Below are positions 38,845-47,046 of a stretch of DNA of 64,000 nucleotides, one piece after another (position 1 is the first letter of the stretch; every line of letters starts with the position of its first letter). The translations under genes and the position numbers were made by a program. The notes below the pieces were generated by a model that saw only the letters and a program-made list of their open reading frames with translations, had not been told where the DNA came from and ran no database searches. Source of the stretch: Lachnospiraceae bacterium (lineage in GTDB: Bacteria; Bacillota; Clostridia; Lachnospirales; Lachnospiraceae); assembly GCA_017483735.1 (NCBI GenBank), contig JAFUVF010000039.1, positions 17,974-81,973 of the forward strand, in the 5' to 3' direction.

Positions 38845-39804
38845 ATGGCAAACCGTTTAGCAAGTGTACTTACGCCTGTTCATGAGACAAAGCTTTCTTT
38901 ACTTGAGAGGGCATATAAATCTGTTTTGAAGCAGGGACTTTCAGAGAAAGATCTGGAATGGGTTCTGTTACTTCATAATTGCTCTGTTTATTATAAAAAA
39001 GAGGTTTATGAAAGGTTTGGTCAGAGTGGTAATATTCTTATAAGAGAAGCTGACATGTCTGGAACAGGTCTTGCATTTGCCAGAGAAAAAGCGCTTAAAG
39101 CTGCATCCGGAGAATATCTGTTTTTCCTTGATAGCGATGATGAGCTTTCTCCTAAGTGCGTAGAAAAAGTTGTTAGTGCTATGGATGAGACGTGCGCTGA
39201 CACAGCTGTTTATTCTGCATGGGTGCAAACAGGACAGTTAGGCTTTGCATGTTTTTGTGACGCAGATCCAAAACGGGGAAAATTATTGCTTAATAAAGGA
39301 GACAATCGGGTAGGAAGCACTCTGTGTTACAGCGGAGCCGGCTTGTGGACAAGGGCTTGCAGACGATCCTTTCTTGAAGAGAATGGCATAGGATTTGATG
39401 AATCCCGCCCGAACCATATCACGGATCCTATTTTTAATTTTGAGGTCGCATTATCTGCAGAGAGAACTGTAGTACTTTCATCTCTTGTAGGGTATATATA
39501 TCATTATGGGATTGGTATGCTTTTATCAGACAGAAAACAGGCCGCAGATGATATTCTGAGTCTTTGCGAAACGTATATCTCAGATTATAAAAAAAGAGGT
39601 CTGGCTGCAGATAATCTTATATGGTTTTTCCTTAGACTGTATCTTTTTCTGGCAGAAGGACAAAAGGAAGACACTTCGAAGATGGAGGGATTTTGTAGGG
39701 CTAAAGGGATTGCAGGAGTACTGGCTCCTCCGAAGATGGACTGGGTTTATCTTCAGAATGGGGCTGACAGGATATATGCAGAGGTTATGAAGAGAATTGG
39801 ATAA
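38845..39804 (+). CDS. GT2 family glycosyltransferase
   Basis: The 319-residue cytoplasmic GT-A enzyme starts with ASVLTPVHETKLSLLERAYKS and has the metal-binding acidic motif YLFFLDSDDELSP, the DxD equivalent (about residues 91-103). It is clearly paralogous to the C-terminal domain of the next NRPS: both begin LASVLTP and both end with PPKM[DN]W and a Tyr-rich helix. It starts 7 bases after the NRPS stop with its own AAAGGAGTG. A glycosylation step on a carrier-bound or released product is likely; sugar unknown. Confidence 0.85.
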   Translation: MANRLASVLTPVHETKLSLLERAYKSVLKQGLSEKDLEWVLLLHNCSVYYKKEVYERFGQSGNILIREADMSGTGLAFAREKALKAASGEYLFFLDSDDELSPKCVEKVVSAMDETCADTAVYSAWVQTGQLGFACFCDADPKRGKLLLNKGDNRVGSTLCYSGAGLWTRACRRSFLEENGIGFDESRPNHITDPIFNFEVALSAERTVVLSSLVGYIYHYGIGMLLSDRKQAADDILSLCETYISDYKKRGLAADNLIWFFLRLYLFLAEGQKEDTSKMEGFCRAKGIAGVLAPPKMDWVYLQNGADRIYAEVMKRIG

Positions 39805-39833
39805 ACAACATTATTTTATAAGGAGTTAAGCTG

Positions 39834-42800
39834 ATGAAGGTAATAAATAATACTATTGGGGAAATGATATATCAGATGCGTGACAGTGAGAAGCCTGCTG
39901 TCATCTGCGGAAATGAAACAGTAAGCTACAGGCAGCTCTGGATAGAAAGTGTAAGGATAGCAAGAGCCCTTGCGAGAGCAGATGTAAAAAAGGGAGACAG
40001 GGTTGCAATTGATATTGGCAGATCCACAGAATATATCCTTATGATGGTGGGGATTGCCCTTTACGGCGCTGTTGGAGTGACCCTTGATTATCTGGCGCCT
40101 GAAAAACAAAGGCAGAATGTTTTAGATGACAGTAATCCCGTGTTAATCGTGAATAAAGCACAGGCTGCCGTCTGGCGTAAAGATGAGTCTTTCTCGGACA
40201 GAGACTTTGGAAGGAATGAATTGTCTGATGTTTCCGGGGAGGATCCCTTCTGGATTGTTTATACCTCCGGAAGCACCGGGGCGCCCAAAGGATCAGTCAT
40301 TTATCATCGAGCGGTAATAACTACCTGTGCATCTTCAACTGACAATATAAAGAATCATTATCTTAGCGAGAACTGCGAGCGGCTGCTTCTAGACGCAAGC
40401 TTTTCCTATGTTGCCACGCTTCTGTTCACTATGCTTGCTCTATGCAATCAAAAAACCGCTGTGCTTGCAACGGACGAGGAGATTAAATCGCTGACGATGC
40501 TTGGACAGTGCATTGTCAGAAATGAGGTGGATTATACCTGCCGCCCTCAAAGCTGGATTATGAGAGCAGTAGAGAACCCGGATTATGCAGAAGCATTGAA
40601 AAGGATCAAGCTTATAGACCTTGGTGGAGAAAAGAATACAGATGATGCGTTGAAGATGCTTAAGAAATATGCGCCTAATGCTAAATTCTTTTTTACATAT
40701 GGTTCCTCCGAAATTCTAATGGTCACCAGCCATCAGTGGGATGGTCACAATGCCGGGATAGTTGGACAGCCTCTTGAGGGAAATGCGGTATACCTTTTGG
40801 ATGAAAGCGGGAATCAGGTAGATGCCGGTATGACAGGGGAAATCTGCTTTGGAGGCATACCTGCATCCTTGGGACGATATTGGAACGCACCGGAACTTAC
40901 TGAAAAGAAATACGAAATGCACCCTGTTTATGGGAGGATCTATCATATGGGGGACATGGGAAGATTGGATAGTAGAGGGCAGATAACAATAATTGGAAGA
41001 ATAGATAGTATGATAAAGATACATGGTGTCCGTATAGAACCAGAGTATCCCGAAAGAGTACTAAAGGAGTATCCGGGTATTCATGAGGCAGTAGTGATAG
41101 CTGCGGGGAACAAAGATAAGATGTCACTTTATGCATATTACACGTCCGACAGTAATGATGATATAGATGAGATGGAAATCAGGCATTATCTCGCAGAAAC
41201 CCTTCCATTCTATATGATACCTGCATACTTTATACAAGTGGATGAAATGCCGCTAAACAGCAGTGGAAAGCTGGACAGGAAAAAACTTTTGGAAGTAATT
41301 TCAGAGAGGAGCGAAGACGCAGAGGAAAGCAGCAGGGATAACTCTCCCGAAGAGGAGTTACTTTGTAATATCTTCTCCCGAGTATTAAAGTTTAACAATA
41401 AAGTAGGCAGGAATGATAATTTCTTTGAACTCGGAGGAGATTCGATTGCAGCGCTGGAGGCAGCATACCTGATAGAGCATAGTGGATATTCTTTTGAGAT
41501 AAAATGGTTGTATGCGGCACCCATTCCTTCTCTTCTTTCGAAATTTTTAGCTCCTGCCGGCAGGGGAACAAGCGGTAATAAAGATAAAAGTGACAGTTAT
41601 GATAAGTCTAATTCAGAATGGGAAAGGCAGAAGCGTGATATAGAAAAGGAACTGGGGAGACATGTGGTATCATTACATCCCGTTAGTTTTTTTGTCGAAG
41701 AGCAGCTTGATAATAATAACCCATGGATGCGCTTTGCAGCCTGTGCAACAACTAAGGATTTTTCCCGGCAGGAATGGGAAAAACGCATATTGGATATCAC
41801 GCAGACACATGAGATGCTGCGTTCAGTATTTCTTAAAAGAGAGGGAAAATATTTGCGTGCAGTTCTTTCTGATGCAAAAGCAGACAGCTTTTACGTGGAT
41901 ATTTCTCATCAGTCACGAAAAGGAGAAATTTGGTCAAAAGAACAGCGTAAGTATTATGACGCTTTAACACAGCTTCTCCTTAATGAGAAATCCCCAATTT
42001 TTGGAACGGTTTTGTTTAAAGCCGGATATATTCGGATAGCAGAAAATGTTTCAATCCTGTTGCTGTACTATTCACATTCCATATTAGATACCATAGGGGT
42101 TAATAACCTCATAAAAGATATTCTTGAGGATGAAGGACACCTTGAATCTGATAACGAGCTGTTTGAAAAGCGAACCGAGCGTATTCTGCATGGCGACAGG
42201 TCAGAGGCGCTTCAATACTGGAAGGGTGTATGTGCGGATAGCAGGGACATTTTAAAGCTGCAGAGGCCAAATGGCATTATGAAAGATCAAAAGATAAGGA
42301 TTCGGGTAACAGGGGATGCTATGTCACGCAGCAAGGTTAATGCTTTCTGTGAAAAAAACGGAGTCTCTTTTGCGTCTTTTATGCATACACTTGTTGGAAG
42401 AACCCTTATAAAGATGTCTGGGAGGGAAACAACTGTCTTTCTGTCAACCTGCAGTGGTAGAAATCAGGAGGAAATCCGCCTTAGTGGAATGTTTGCGGGC
42501 TTATTTCCATTTCGTTTCAGTGCACAGAATGGTTGGGGAGAGGTTCAGGAGCAGTTAATCAATGCGCAGAAACATTTTTGGTTAATGGAAGATTCGGAAA
42601 TGTTCAAAGAGATAGCAGGAGCTTATGAAGATACCATTCGACTTGACATTGTGGAGGATTCTTATGGGGGGCAAAAGAGTTCGGGAACCAATATCTGTGA
42701 TATTAATCATGAGCTAAAGATTAAAGAATTTTTGCTGCAAAATGAGATAAAAAAACGGCATCCACAGGAGGACGACAGACCATACATTTATGTAAATCGC

Positions 42801-43898
42801 CTTTGGCCGGAGCTGTATGTAATTGAATTTACGACAGGAACAGTCGATGTCACTTTTATTGATCAATTTCAGGAGATCATGAAAAAAGAGCTATGCAGAA
42901 TGACAGAGCCTGATGAAAATGGCGCAGATACCTGTCTTGCCAGTGTTCTGACACCACTGCATGAAAAAAATCTGTCATTGGTAAAACGGGCATTCGCATC
43001 CCTAAAGGCACAGCGGTTTGGCTTTAAGAATTTAGAATGGGTAATTCTACTGCACAATTGTTCAGAGAACTATAAAAAAGAAATACATCATCTTTTTGAT
43101 AAATATGACAATATCAGAATTGAAGAGAGGGATGTGCCCGGAACAAGCCTTCAGTACGCAAGAAGTGAGCTGCTTGGACTAGCCTGTGGAAAGTATTTGT
43201 TCTTTATGGACGGCGATGATGAGATGACACCTTACTGTGTAAGTAAATCGATTGAAGCAATGGAAGAATCAGGTGCAGACTTGGCTACCTGGGCTGTGAC
43301 AATCCGCTCTGGAGATTATGATATGATGTTTTGTTGTGATGCCGATCCATCCAAGGGTAATCTTGTGCTTGAAAAAGGCGACCCACGCATAGGCAGTACC
43401 CTGTGCTTCAGCGGCCCGGGACTTTGGGCGCATGTGTTCAGACGTTCTTTTCTCCAGGAGAAAAACATCAGGTTTAATGCTAATAGCAGGAAGGAAAAGA
43501 CCTGTCAGGATGTAGATTTTGTCCTTGATGCCGTACTTGCGGCTAATCGTGTTTTGATCATGCCAAATCTTACAGGATATATCTACTACTATGGCATAGG
43601 TATGTTTAATGAAGCAGGTACACAGGTTGTGTATGATCTGATGGATCTTGTCAGACGATATAAAAATTCCTATAGAGATGCAGGGCTTGCAGCAGATAAC
43701 CTTATATGGGCGGCGATGAGTATTGGACTTCTTCCGCAATTCTACTTTGTGCCTGAGTCAATGAAGACGGACTACCTTCATATGCTGGAAGAGTGCTTTT
43801 CATGGCTGTCTCCGCCAAAGATGAATTGGTCTGCTCTGCAGAAAGCAGCAGATTCAATATACAATGAATTAAAAAAAATGGTCAACTTACCTCGCTAA
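39834..43898 (+). CDS. NRPS-glycosyltransferase fusion, domain order A-PCP-C-GT2
   Basis: The 1354-residue protein has an adenylation domain (1-490; VYTSGSTGAPKG, YGSSE, YHMGDMG, NSSGKLDR) and a carrier domain with Ser537 (FFELGGDSIAA). A condensation-like domain (600-1020) has the motif SHSILDT (His748, Asp752, Thr753 in place of Gly). From about residue 1034 there is a GT2 glycosyltransferase domain (LASVLTPLHEKNLSLVKRAF, YLFFMDGDDEMTP). Along its A-PCP-C part it parallels the NRPS at 34218. The NRPS-GT2 fusion implies that a carrier-bound intermediate is glycosylated in place, or that the sugar is the acceptor. No release domain is present. It is the last gene of the operon. Confidence 0.88.
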   Translation: MKVINNTIGEMIYQMRDSEKPAVICGNETVSYRQLWIESVRIARALARADVKKGDRVAIDIGRSTEYILMMVGIALYGAVGVTLDYLAPEKQRQNVLDDSNPVLIVNKAQAAVWRKDESFSDRDFGRNELSDVSGEDPFWIVYTSGSTGAPKGSVIYHRAVITTCASSTDNIKNHYLSENCERLLLDASFSYVATLLFTMLALCNQKTAVLATDEEIKSLTMLGQCIVRNEVDYTCRPQSWIMRAVENPDYAEALKRIKLIDLGGEKNTDDALKMLKKYAPNAKFFFTYGSSEILMVTSHQWDGHNAGIVGQPLEGNAVYLLDESGNQVDAGMTGEICFGGIPASLGRYWNAPELTEKKYEMHPVYGRIYHMGDMGRLDSRGQITIIGRIDSMIKIHGVRIEPEYPERVLKEYPGIHEAVVIAAGNKDKMSLYAYYTSDSNDDIDEMEIRHYLAETLPFYMIPAYFIQVDEMPLNSSGKLDRKKLLEVISERSEDAEESSRDNSPEEELLCNIFSRVLKFNNKVGRNDNFFELGGDSIAALEAAYLIEHSGYSFEIKWLYAAPIPSLLSKFLAPAGRGTSGNKDKSDSYDKSNSEWERQKRDIEKELGRHVVSLHPVSFFVEEQLDNNNPWMRFAACATTKDFSRQEWEKRILDITQTHEMLRSVFLKREGKYLRAVLSDAKADSFYVDISHQSRKGEIWSKEQRKYYDALTQLLLNEKSPIFGTVLFKAGYIRIAENVSILLLYYSHSILDTIGVNNLIKDILEDEGHLESDNELFEKRTERILHGDRSEALQYWKGVCADSRDILKLQRPNGIMKDQKIRIRVTGDAMSRSKVNAFCEKNGVSFASFMHTLVGRTLIKMSGRETTVFLSTCSGRNQEEIRLSGMFAGLFPFRFSAQNGWGEVQEQLINAQKHFWLMEDSEMFKEIAGAYEDTIRLDIVEDSYGGQKSSGTNICDINHELKIKEFLLQNEIKKRHPQEDDRPYIYVNRLWPELYVIEFTTGTVDVTFIDQFQEIMKKELCRMTEPDENGADTCLASVLTPLHEKNLSLVKRAFASLKAQRFGFKNLEWVILLHNCSENYKKEIHHLFDKYDNIRIEERDVPGTSLQYARSELLGLACGKYLFFMDGDDEMTPYCVSKSIEAMEESGADLATWAVTIRSGDYDMMFCCDADPSKGNLVLEKGDPRIGSTLCFSGPGLWAHVFRRSFLQEKNIRFNANSRKEKTCQDVDFVLDAVLAANRVLIMPNLTGYIYYYGIGMFNEAGTQVVYDLMDLVRRYKNSYRDAGLAADNLIWAAMSIGLLPQFYFVPESMKTDYLHMLEECFSWLSPPKMNWSALQKAADSIYNELKKMVNLPR

Positions 43899-43910
43899 GG
43901 ATATGCTGCC

Positions 43911-43952
43911 TTAAAGAATGAACCATTTCCGAATACATACTTTGATTTTCCA
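43911..43952 (+). pseudogene. Remnant of the 3' end of a second D-Ala-D-Ala dipeptidase gene
   Basis: Read in frame this stretch gives LKNEPFPNTYFDFP. The intact dipeptidase at 28467-29108 ends LKEEPYPDTYFDFP, so 11 of 14 residues agree, and the last 15 bases or so are nearly identical. Nothing of the gene precedes it; the NRPS stop is 12 bases upstream. The simplest reading is a trace of a dipeptidase allele left at the right border of the inserted or recombined NRPS region. Confidence 0.75.
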
Positions 43953-43986
43953 GAATCCCCATTTTGTGCAAAAAAAATGGGGATTC
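43953..43986 (+). terminator. Hairpin at the end of the NRPS region
   Basis: A perfect 13-base inverted repeat, GAATCCCCATTTT (43953-43965) with its complement at 43974-43986, has an 8-base loop. It lies directly after the dipeptidase remnant and 54 bases after the last NRPS gene. It lacks a good T-run on the plus strand. It could terminate the operon. Confidence 0.6.
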
Positions 43987-44129
43987 AAATGTCCAAATCA
44001 CTATATCCTGTGTTCTGACGCTTTTTTATGGCAATGAAAGAAAAAATAGCAAAAAACCGAAAAAACCTGTTGCAAAATCCAAATTTATCCTTTATAATAA
44101 CCTCTGTTCAATAGCTAACGAACCAATAA

Positions 44130-44201
44130 AGGGCTATCGCCAAACGGTAAGGCAACGGACTCTGACTCCGTCATTTCAAGGTTCGAATCCTTGTAGCCCT
44201 G
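44130..44201 (+). tRNA. tRNA-Gln (anticodon CUG)
   Basis: A 72-base cloverleaf has acceptor stem AGGGCTA/TAGCCCT, D arm GCC-AAACGGTAA-GGC and anticodon stem ACGGA/TCCGT around the loop CTCTGAC with anticodon CTG at 44162-44164. The T arm contains GGTTCGAATCC and the discriminator is G. The sequence is close to Bacillus tRNA-Gln. CCA is not encoded. It stands alone, 150 bases beyond the right border of the NRPS region. Confidence 0.95.
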
Positions 44202-44219
44202 TTTCATAGCGATACTATA

Positions 44220-44253
44220 GAACCCCGGAGACTAAAGCTTCCGGGATTCTTTT
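44220..44253 (+). terminator. Terminator after tRNA-Gln
   Basis: GAACCCCGGAG (44220-44230) pairs, with small mismatches, with CTTCCGGGATTC (44238-44249), followed by TTTTACTT. It lies 18 bases after the tRNA. Confidence 0.65.
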
Positions 44254-44298
44254 ACTTATCGGGGACAGGCGGATTTTCCCGAAGCGAGTATAAAGATT

Positions 44299-45348
44299 AT
44301 GGAAGATTTAAGGAAACACAGAAAACATTTTTCAAGGATAGGCTTTTGCCTTTTGGCATCGGCGCTTATAATAGAGGGGCTGCGGTATGCCGTTGCAGGG
44401 ATTGCGACTCTCTTTAACTGGACTGCGGTAAACAATCCTGACATCAATCTTTTGCTGTCAACCGTTATCGTGTATTTCATCGGTATGCCGGCGGCAGTTT
44501 TGATGCTTATGGGGCTTCCTGCCTATACTCCGATGGAGATGGCGCAAATGCAGGGGAGCAGGATGAGCGCTCCGATAAAACTTTCGGTAGGTGTATTTTT
44601 CCTGCATATGATAATTACATATACTTTGGGATATACCTCCAATTTTTTCGGAGTGATTGTTTCCATCATAATCGGACTTATAAAGGGGGACAGGAGTCTG
44701 GACAGCGCGACCTTGGATGCGCTTACTGATTCAAGTATGTGGGTCATTGTGCTGGCGGCGGTGATAATGGCGCCAATCCTCGAAGAATATGTATTCAGAA
44801 AGATTTTGATAGACAGAACCATAAAATACGGACAGGGAGTTTCGGTTGTGGTATCCGGGCTTATGTTCGGGCTTTTCCACGGAAACTTCAACCAATTTGT
44901 CTATGCTACTGTAGTGGGAATGTTTTTCGCCTATGTGTATGTGAAGACGGGAAACGTAAAGTATACTATGGGTTTGCATATGGCAATGAATTTTATGGGA
45001 GGGGTCGTGGCGACGGGTATTGTTAAGAAAATGCTTGATAATCCCTTGCTTGAAAGCCTTTATGAAATGACTGATCCGGAGGCAGTAATGGAGCTTATAG
45101 CGACTGCGGAGGGTGGAGCGGATATCATCAGGATGTCAATACTTCTTATGATGTTTTTTGCAATAGTCGCAGCCATCGTTTTCTGCGGGTGGGTGCTTTT
45201 GATTGCATTTGCCAGAAATATCCGTTTCGAAGCAGGTATAGTAACTATACCCAAGGGACAACGCTTTAAGACAGTTATATTGAATCCGGGAATGCTTCTG
45301 TATTTTACATATTGGATAATAACGATAGTAGTTCTTATACTGGAGTAA
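44299..45348 (+). CDS. CPBP family intramembrane metalloprotease
   Basis: The 349-residue protein has about eight membrane segments and the three CPBP/CAAX-protease motifs: EEYVFRK (about residue 163), FGLFHGNFNQF and HMAMNFMGG. Bacterial members serve in bacteriocin self-immunity or membrane protein processing; the substrate is unknown here. It starts after the tRNA-Gln terminator and begins a co-directional group with the thioesterase and CvfB genes. Confidence 0.88.
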   Translation: MEDLRKHRKHFSRIGFCLLASALIIEGLRYAVAGIATLFNWTAVNNPDINLLLSTVIVYFIGMPAAVLMLMGLPAYTPMEMAQMQGSRMSAPIKLSVGVFFLHMIITYTLGYTSNFFGVIVSIIIGLIKGDRSLDSATLDALTDSSMWVIVLAAVIMAPILEEYVFRKILIDRTIKYGQGVSVVVSGLMFGLFHGNFNQFVYATVVGMFFAYVYVKTGNVKYTMGLHMAMNFMGGVVATGIVKKMLDNPLLESLYEMTDPEAVMELIATAEGGADIIRMSILLMMFFAIVAAIVFCGWVLLIAFARNIRFEAGIVTIPKGQRFKTVILNPGMLLYFTYWIITIVVLILE

Positions 45349-45359
45349 AGGGGTAAGAT

Positions 45360-46067
45360 ATGTACACATTTGATGCAAGAATCAGGTTCAGCGAGGTGGA
45401 CAGCGCAGGGTATTTGACTCTTCCTGCGCTGTTGGATTATTTTCAGGACTGCTCCACGTTTCAGTCGGAGGATTTGGGCGTGGGAATAAGCTTCCTTACG
45501 GAGAGGAATATGTTCTGGGTGCTCTCCTCGTGGCAGATAGTCACGGACAGGTATCCGAAGCTCACAGAGAGGGTAAAGGTGGGAACCTTTCCCTATGAGT
45601 TTAAGGGATTTTTCGGCTACAGAAATTTCTTTATGCAGGATGAAGATGGCAATTTCATAGCAAAAGCCAACTCCCTATGGACGCTGATAAATATGAAGAC
45701 CTACAAGCCGGAGAGACCCCCTGCGGAGGTTGCAAGCGCATACAAAATTGAGGACAGGCTCGAAATGGACTATGCTGGAAGAAAGATTGCCGTGCCGGAA
45801 GGTGGGAAATATATGGAGGAAATCGTCGTAAAGAAGCATCATCTGGATACAAACCACCATGTAAACAACGGACAATATGTAAAGATTGCAGAGGAGTACC
45901 TGCCGGAGGGCTATATTGTGAAGCAGATGAGAGCGGAGTACAGAAAGCAGGCATTTCTGGATGATGTGATAAAGCCGTATGTCTTCAATGAAGATGACAG
46001 ATATGTCATATCATTGAATGATGCGGATGATAAGCCCATTACAATCGTCGAATATATCGGAGCATAG
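45360..46067 (+). CDS. Acyl-[acyl-carrier-protein] thioesterase
   Basis: The 235-residue double hot-dog protein of the FatA/bacterial acyl-ACP thioesterase family contains FSEVDSAGYLTLPALLDYFQDCSTF and, in the second half, VKKHHLDTNHHVNNGQYVKIAEEYLP, which holds the catalytic Asn/His pattern. It releases fatty acids from ACP. It starts 11 bases after the CPBP gene and ends 3 bases before the CvfB-like gene. It could in principle serve the NRPS operon, but nothing links them beyond proximity. Confidence 0.88.
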   Translation: MYTFDARIRFSEVDSAGYLTLPALLDYFQDCSTFQSEDLGVGISFLTERNMFWVLSSWQIVTDRYPKLTERVKVGTFPYEFKGFFGYRNFFMQDEDGNFIAKANSLWTLINMKTYKPERPPAEVASAYKIEDRLEMDYAGRKIAVPEGGKYMEEIVVKKHHLDTNHHVNNGQYVKIAEEYLPEGYIVKQMRAEYRKQAFLDDVIKPYVFNEDDRYVISLNDADDKPITIVEYIGA

Positions 46068-46070
46068 CAG

Positions 46071-46916
46071 ATGATAAGACTTGGAGAGAAACAGAGATTA
46101 CGGATTGCAAAGAGGGTGGATTTCGGACTTTATCTGGAGGATATGTCGGATAAAGGGGCTGAGAGAGTGCTTCTCCCCGCCAAATATGCACCCAAGGATG
46201 CCCAGCCCGGAGAGGAGATTACGGTCTTTATTTATCTTGATTCGGAGGACAGACCTGTGGCGACTACCAGAACACCTCTTTTGAAGCTGGGGGAGGTGGC
46301 GCTTTTGAAGGTGGTAAGCGTCACGAAGATAGGTGCGTTTCTCGATTGGGGACTGGAGAAGGATTTATTTCTTCCTTACAAGGAGATGACCTACAAGGTA
46401 GAGGCAGGGGACGAGGCGCTTGTGACGCTCTACATTGATAGGTCACACAGACTCTGCGCCAGAATGAACGTGTACGAAAATCTTGAAAAAAATGCTCCGT
46501 ACAAAAAGGATGATATTGTGACCGGAAGAGTTTATGAGGACAGCAACAATTTTGGGGCGTTTGTGGCGGTGGACAACAAGTACTCGGCGTTGATACAAAA
46601 GAAGGAGCTGTACGGCGATGTGAGTCTGGGAATGGATATATCCGCCAGAGTAACAGAGGTTTCCGCCGACGGAAGGCTGTTACTATCCATCAGGGAAAAG
46701 GGATATGCGCAGATTGAGAAGGATGCTGAAAAGCTGAGGGAGCTCCTAAAGAGCTATGAGGGTGTGCTTCCCTTTAATGACAAGGCCAAGCCTGAGACCA
46801 TATTCCGTGAAACAGGAATGAGCAAAAAGGAATTTAAGCGTGCGGTGGGGCATCTTTTGAAAAATGGCGAGATAACCATTGGCGAGAGGAATATTAAAGC
46901 GGCCGGAAGGCGGTAA
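46071..46916 (+). CDS. CvfB-like S1 RNA-binding protein
   Basis: The 281-residue protein has tandem S1-like beta-barrels (IAKRVDFGLYLEDMSDKGAE, VVSVTKIGAFLDWGLEKDLF, VTGRVYEDSNNFGAFVAVDN) and a C-terminal winged-helix segment (FRETGMSKKEFKRAVGHLLKNGEI). This is the domain order of CvfB/YitL, an RNA-binding regulator of virulence and metabolism in staphylococci. It starts 3 bases after the thioesterase stop. Confidence 0.88.
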   Translation: MIRLGEKQRLRIAKRVDFGLYLEDMSDKGAERVLLPAKYAPKDAQPGEEITVFIYLDSEDRPVATTRTPLLKLGEVALLKVVSVTKIGAFLDWGLEKDLFLPYKEMTYKVEAGDEALVTLYIDRSHRLCARMNVYENLEKNAPYKKDDIVTGRVYEDSNNFGAFVAVDNKYSALIQKKELYGDVSLGMDISARVTEVSADGRLLLSIREKGYAQIEKDAEKLRELLKSYEGVLPFNDKAKPETIFRETGMSKKEFKRAVGHLLKNGEITIGERNIKAAGRR

Positions 46917-46934
46917 AACCGGCTTTATGTCAAA

Positions 46935-46965
46935 TTGCACAAAATATTTCAAAATGTTTGTGCAA
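46935..46965 (+). promoter_or_regulatory. Candidate operator upstream of the MsmX-like ATPase gene
   Basis: A perfect 9-base inverted repeat TTGCACAAA-N13-TTTGTGCAA lies 82 bases upstream of the ATPase start codon. The centre contains AATATTT, so the whole is nearly symmetrical. There is no T-run for termination. It looks like a dimeric repressor or activator site, and the regulator is not identified. Confidence 0.5.
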
Positions 46966-47046
46966 CATACTCATAGCATATTTTGACGATCTGCCGTATA
47001 CTTCATTTTAGTGAAAAAAGATTAAATACTGAAAGGAGTATTTCAA

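Noticed and set aside
43964..44209. 81-codon open frame on the plus strand
   Set aside because: It runs through the tRNA-Gln gene and the preceding hairpin and has no protein-like features.
45360..46067. Acyl-ACP thioesterase as the missing release enzyme of the NRPS
   Set aside because: It is separated by a terminator, a tRNA and the CPBP gene, and belongs to the fatty-acid thioesterase family, not to NRPS TE or TEII enzymes.
46935..46965. Palindrome as terminator of the CvfB-like gene
   Set aside because: The loop is long and AT-rich, the stem is only 9 pairs with few GC, and no T-run follows.
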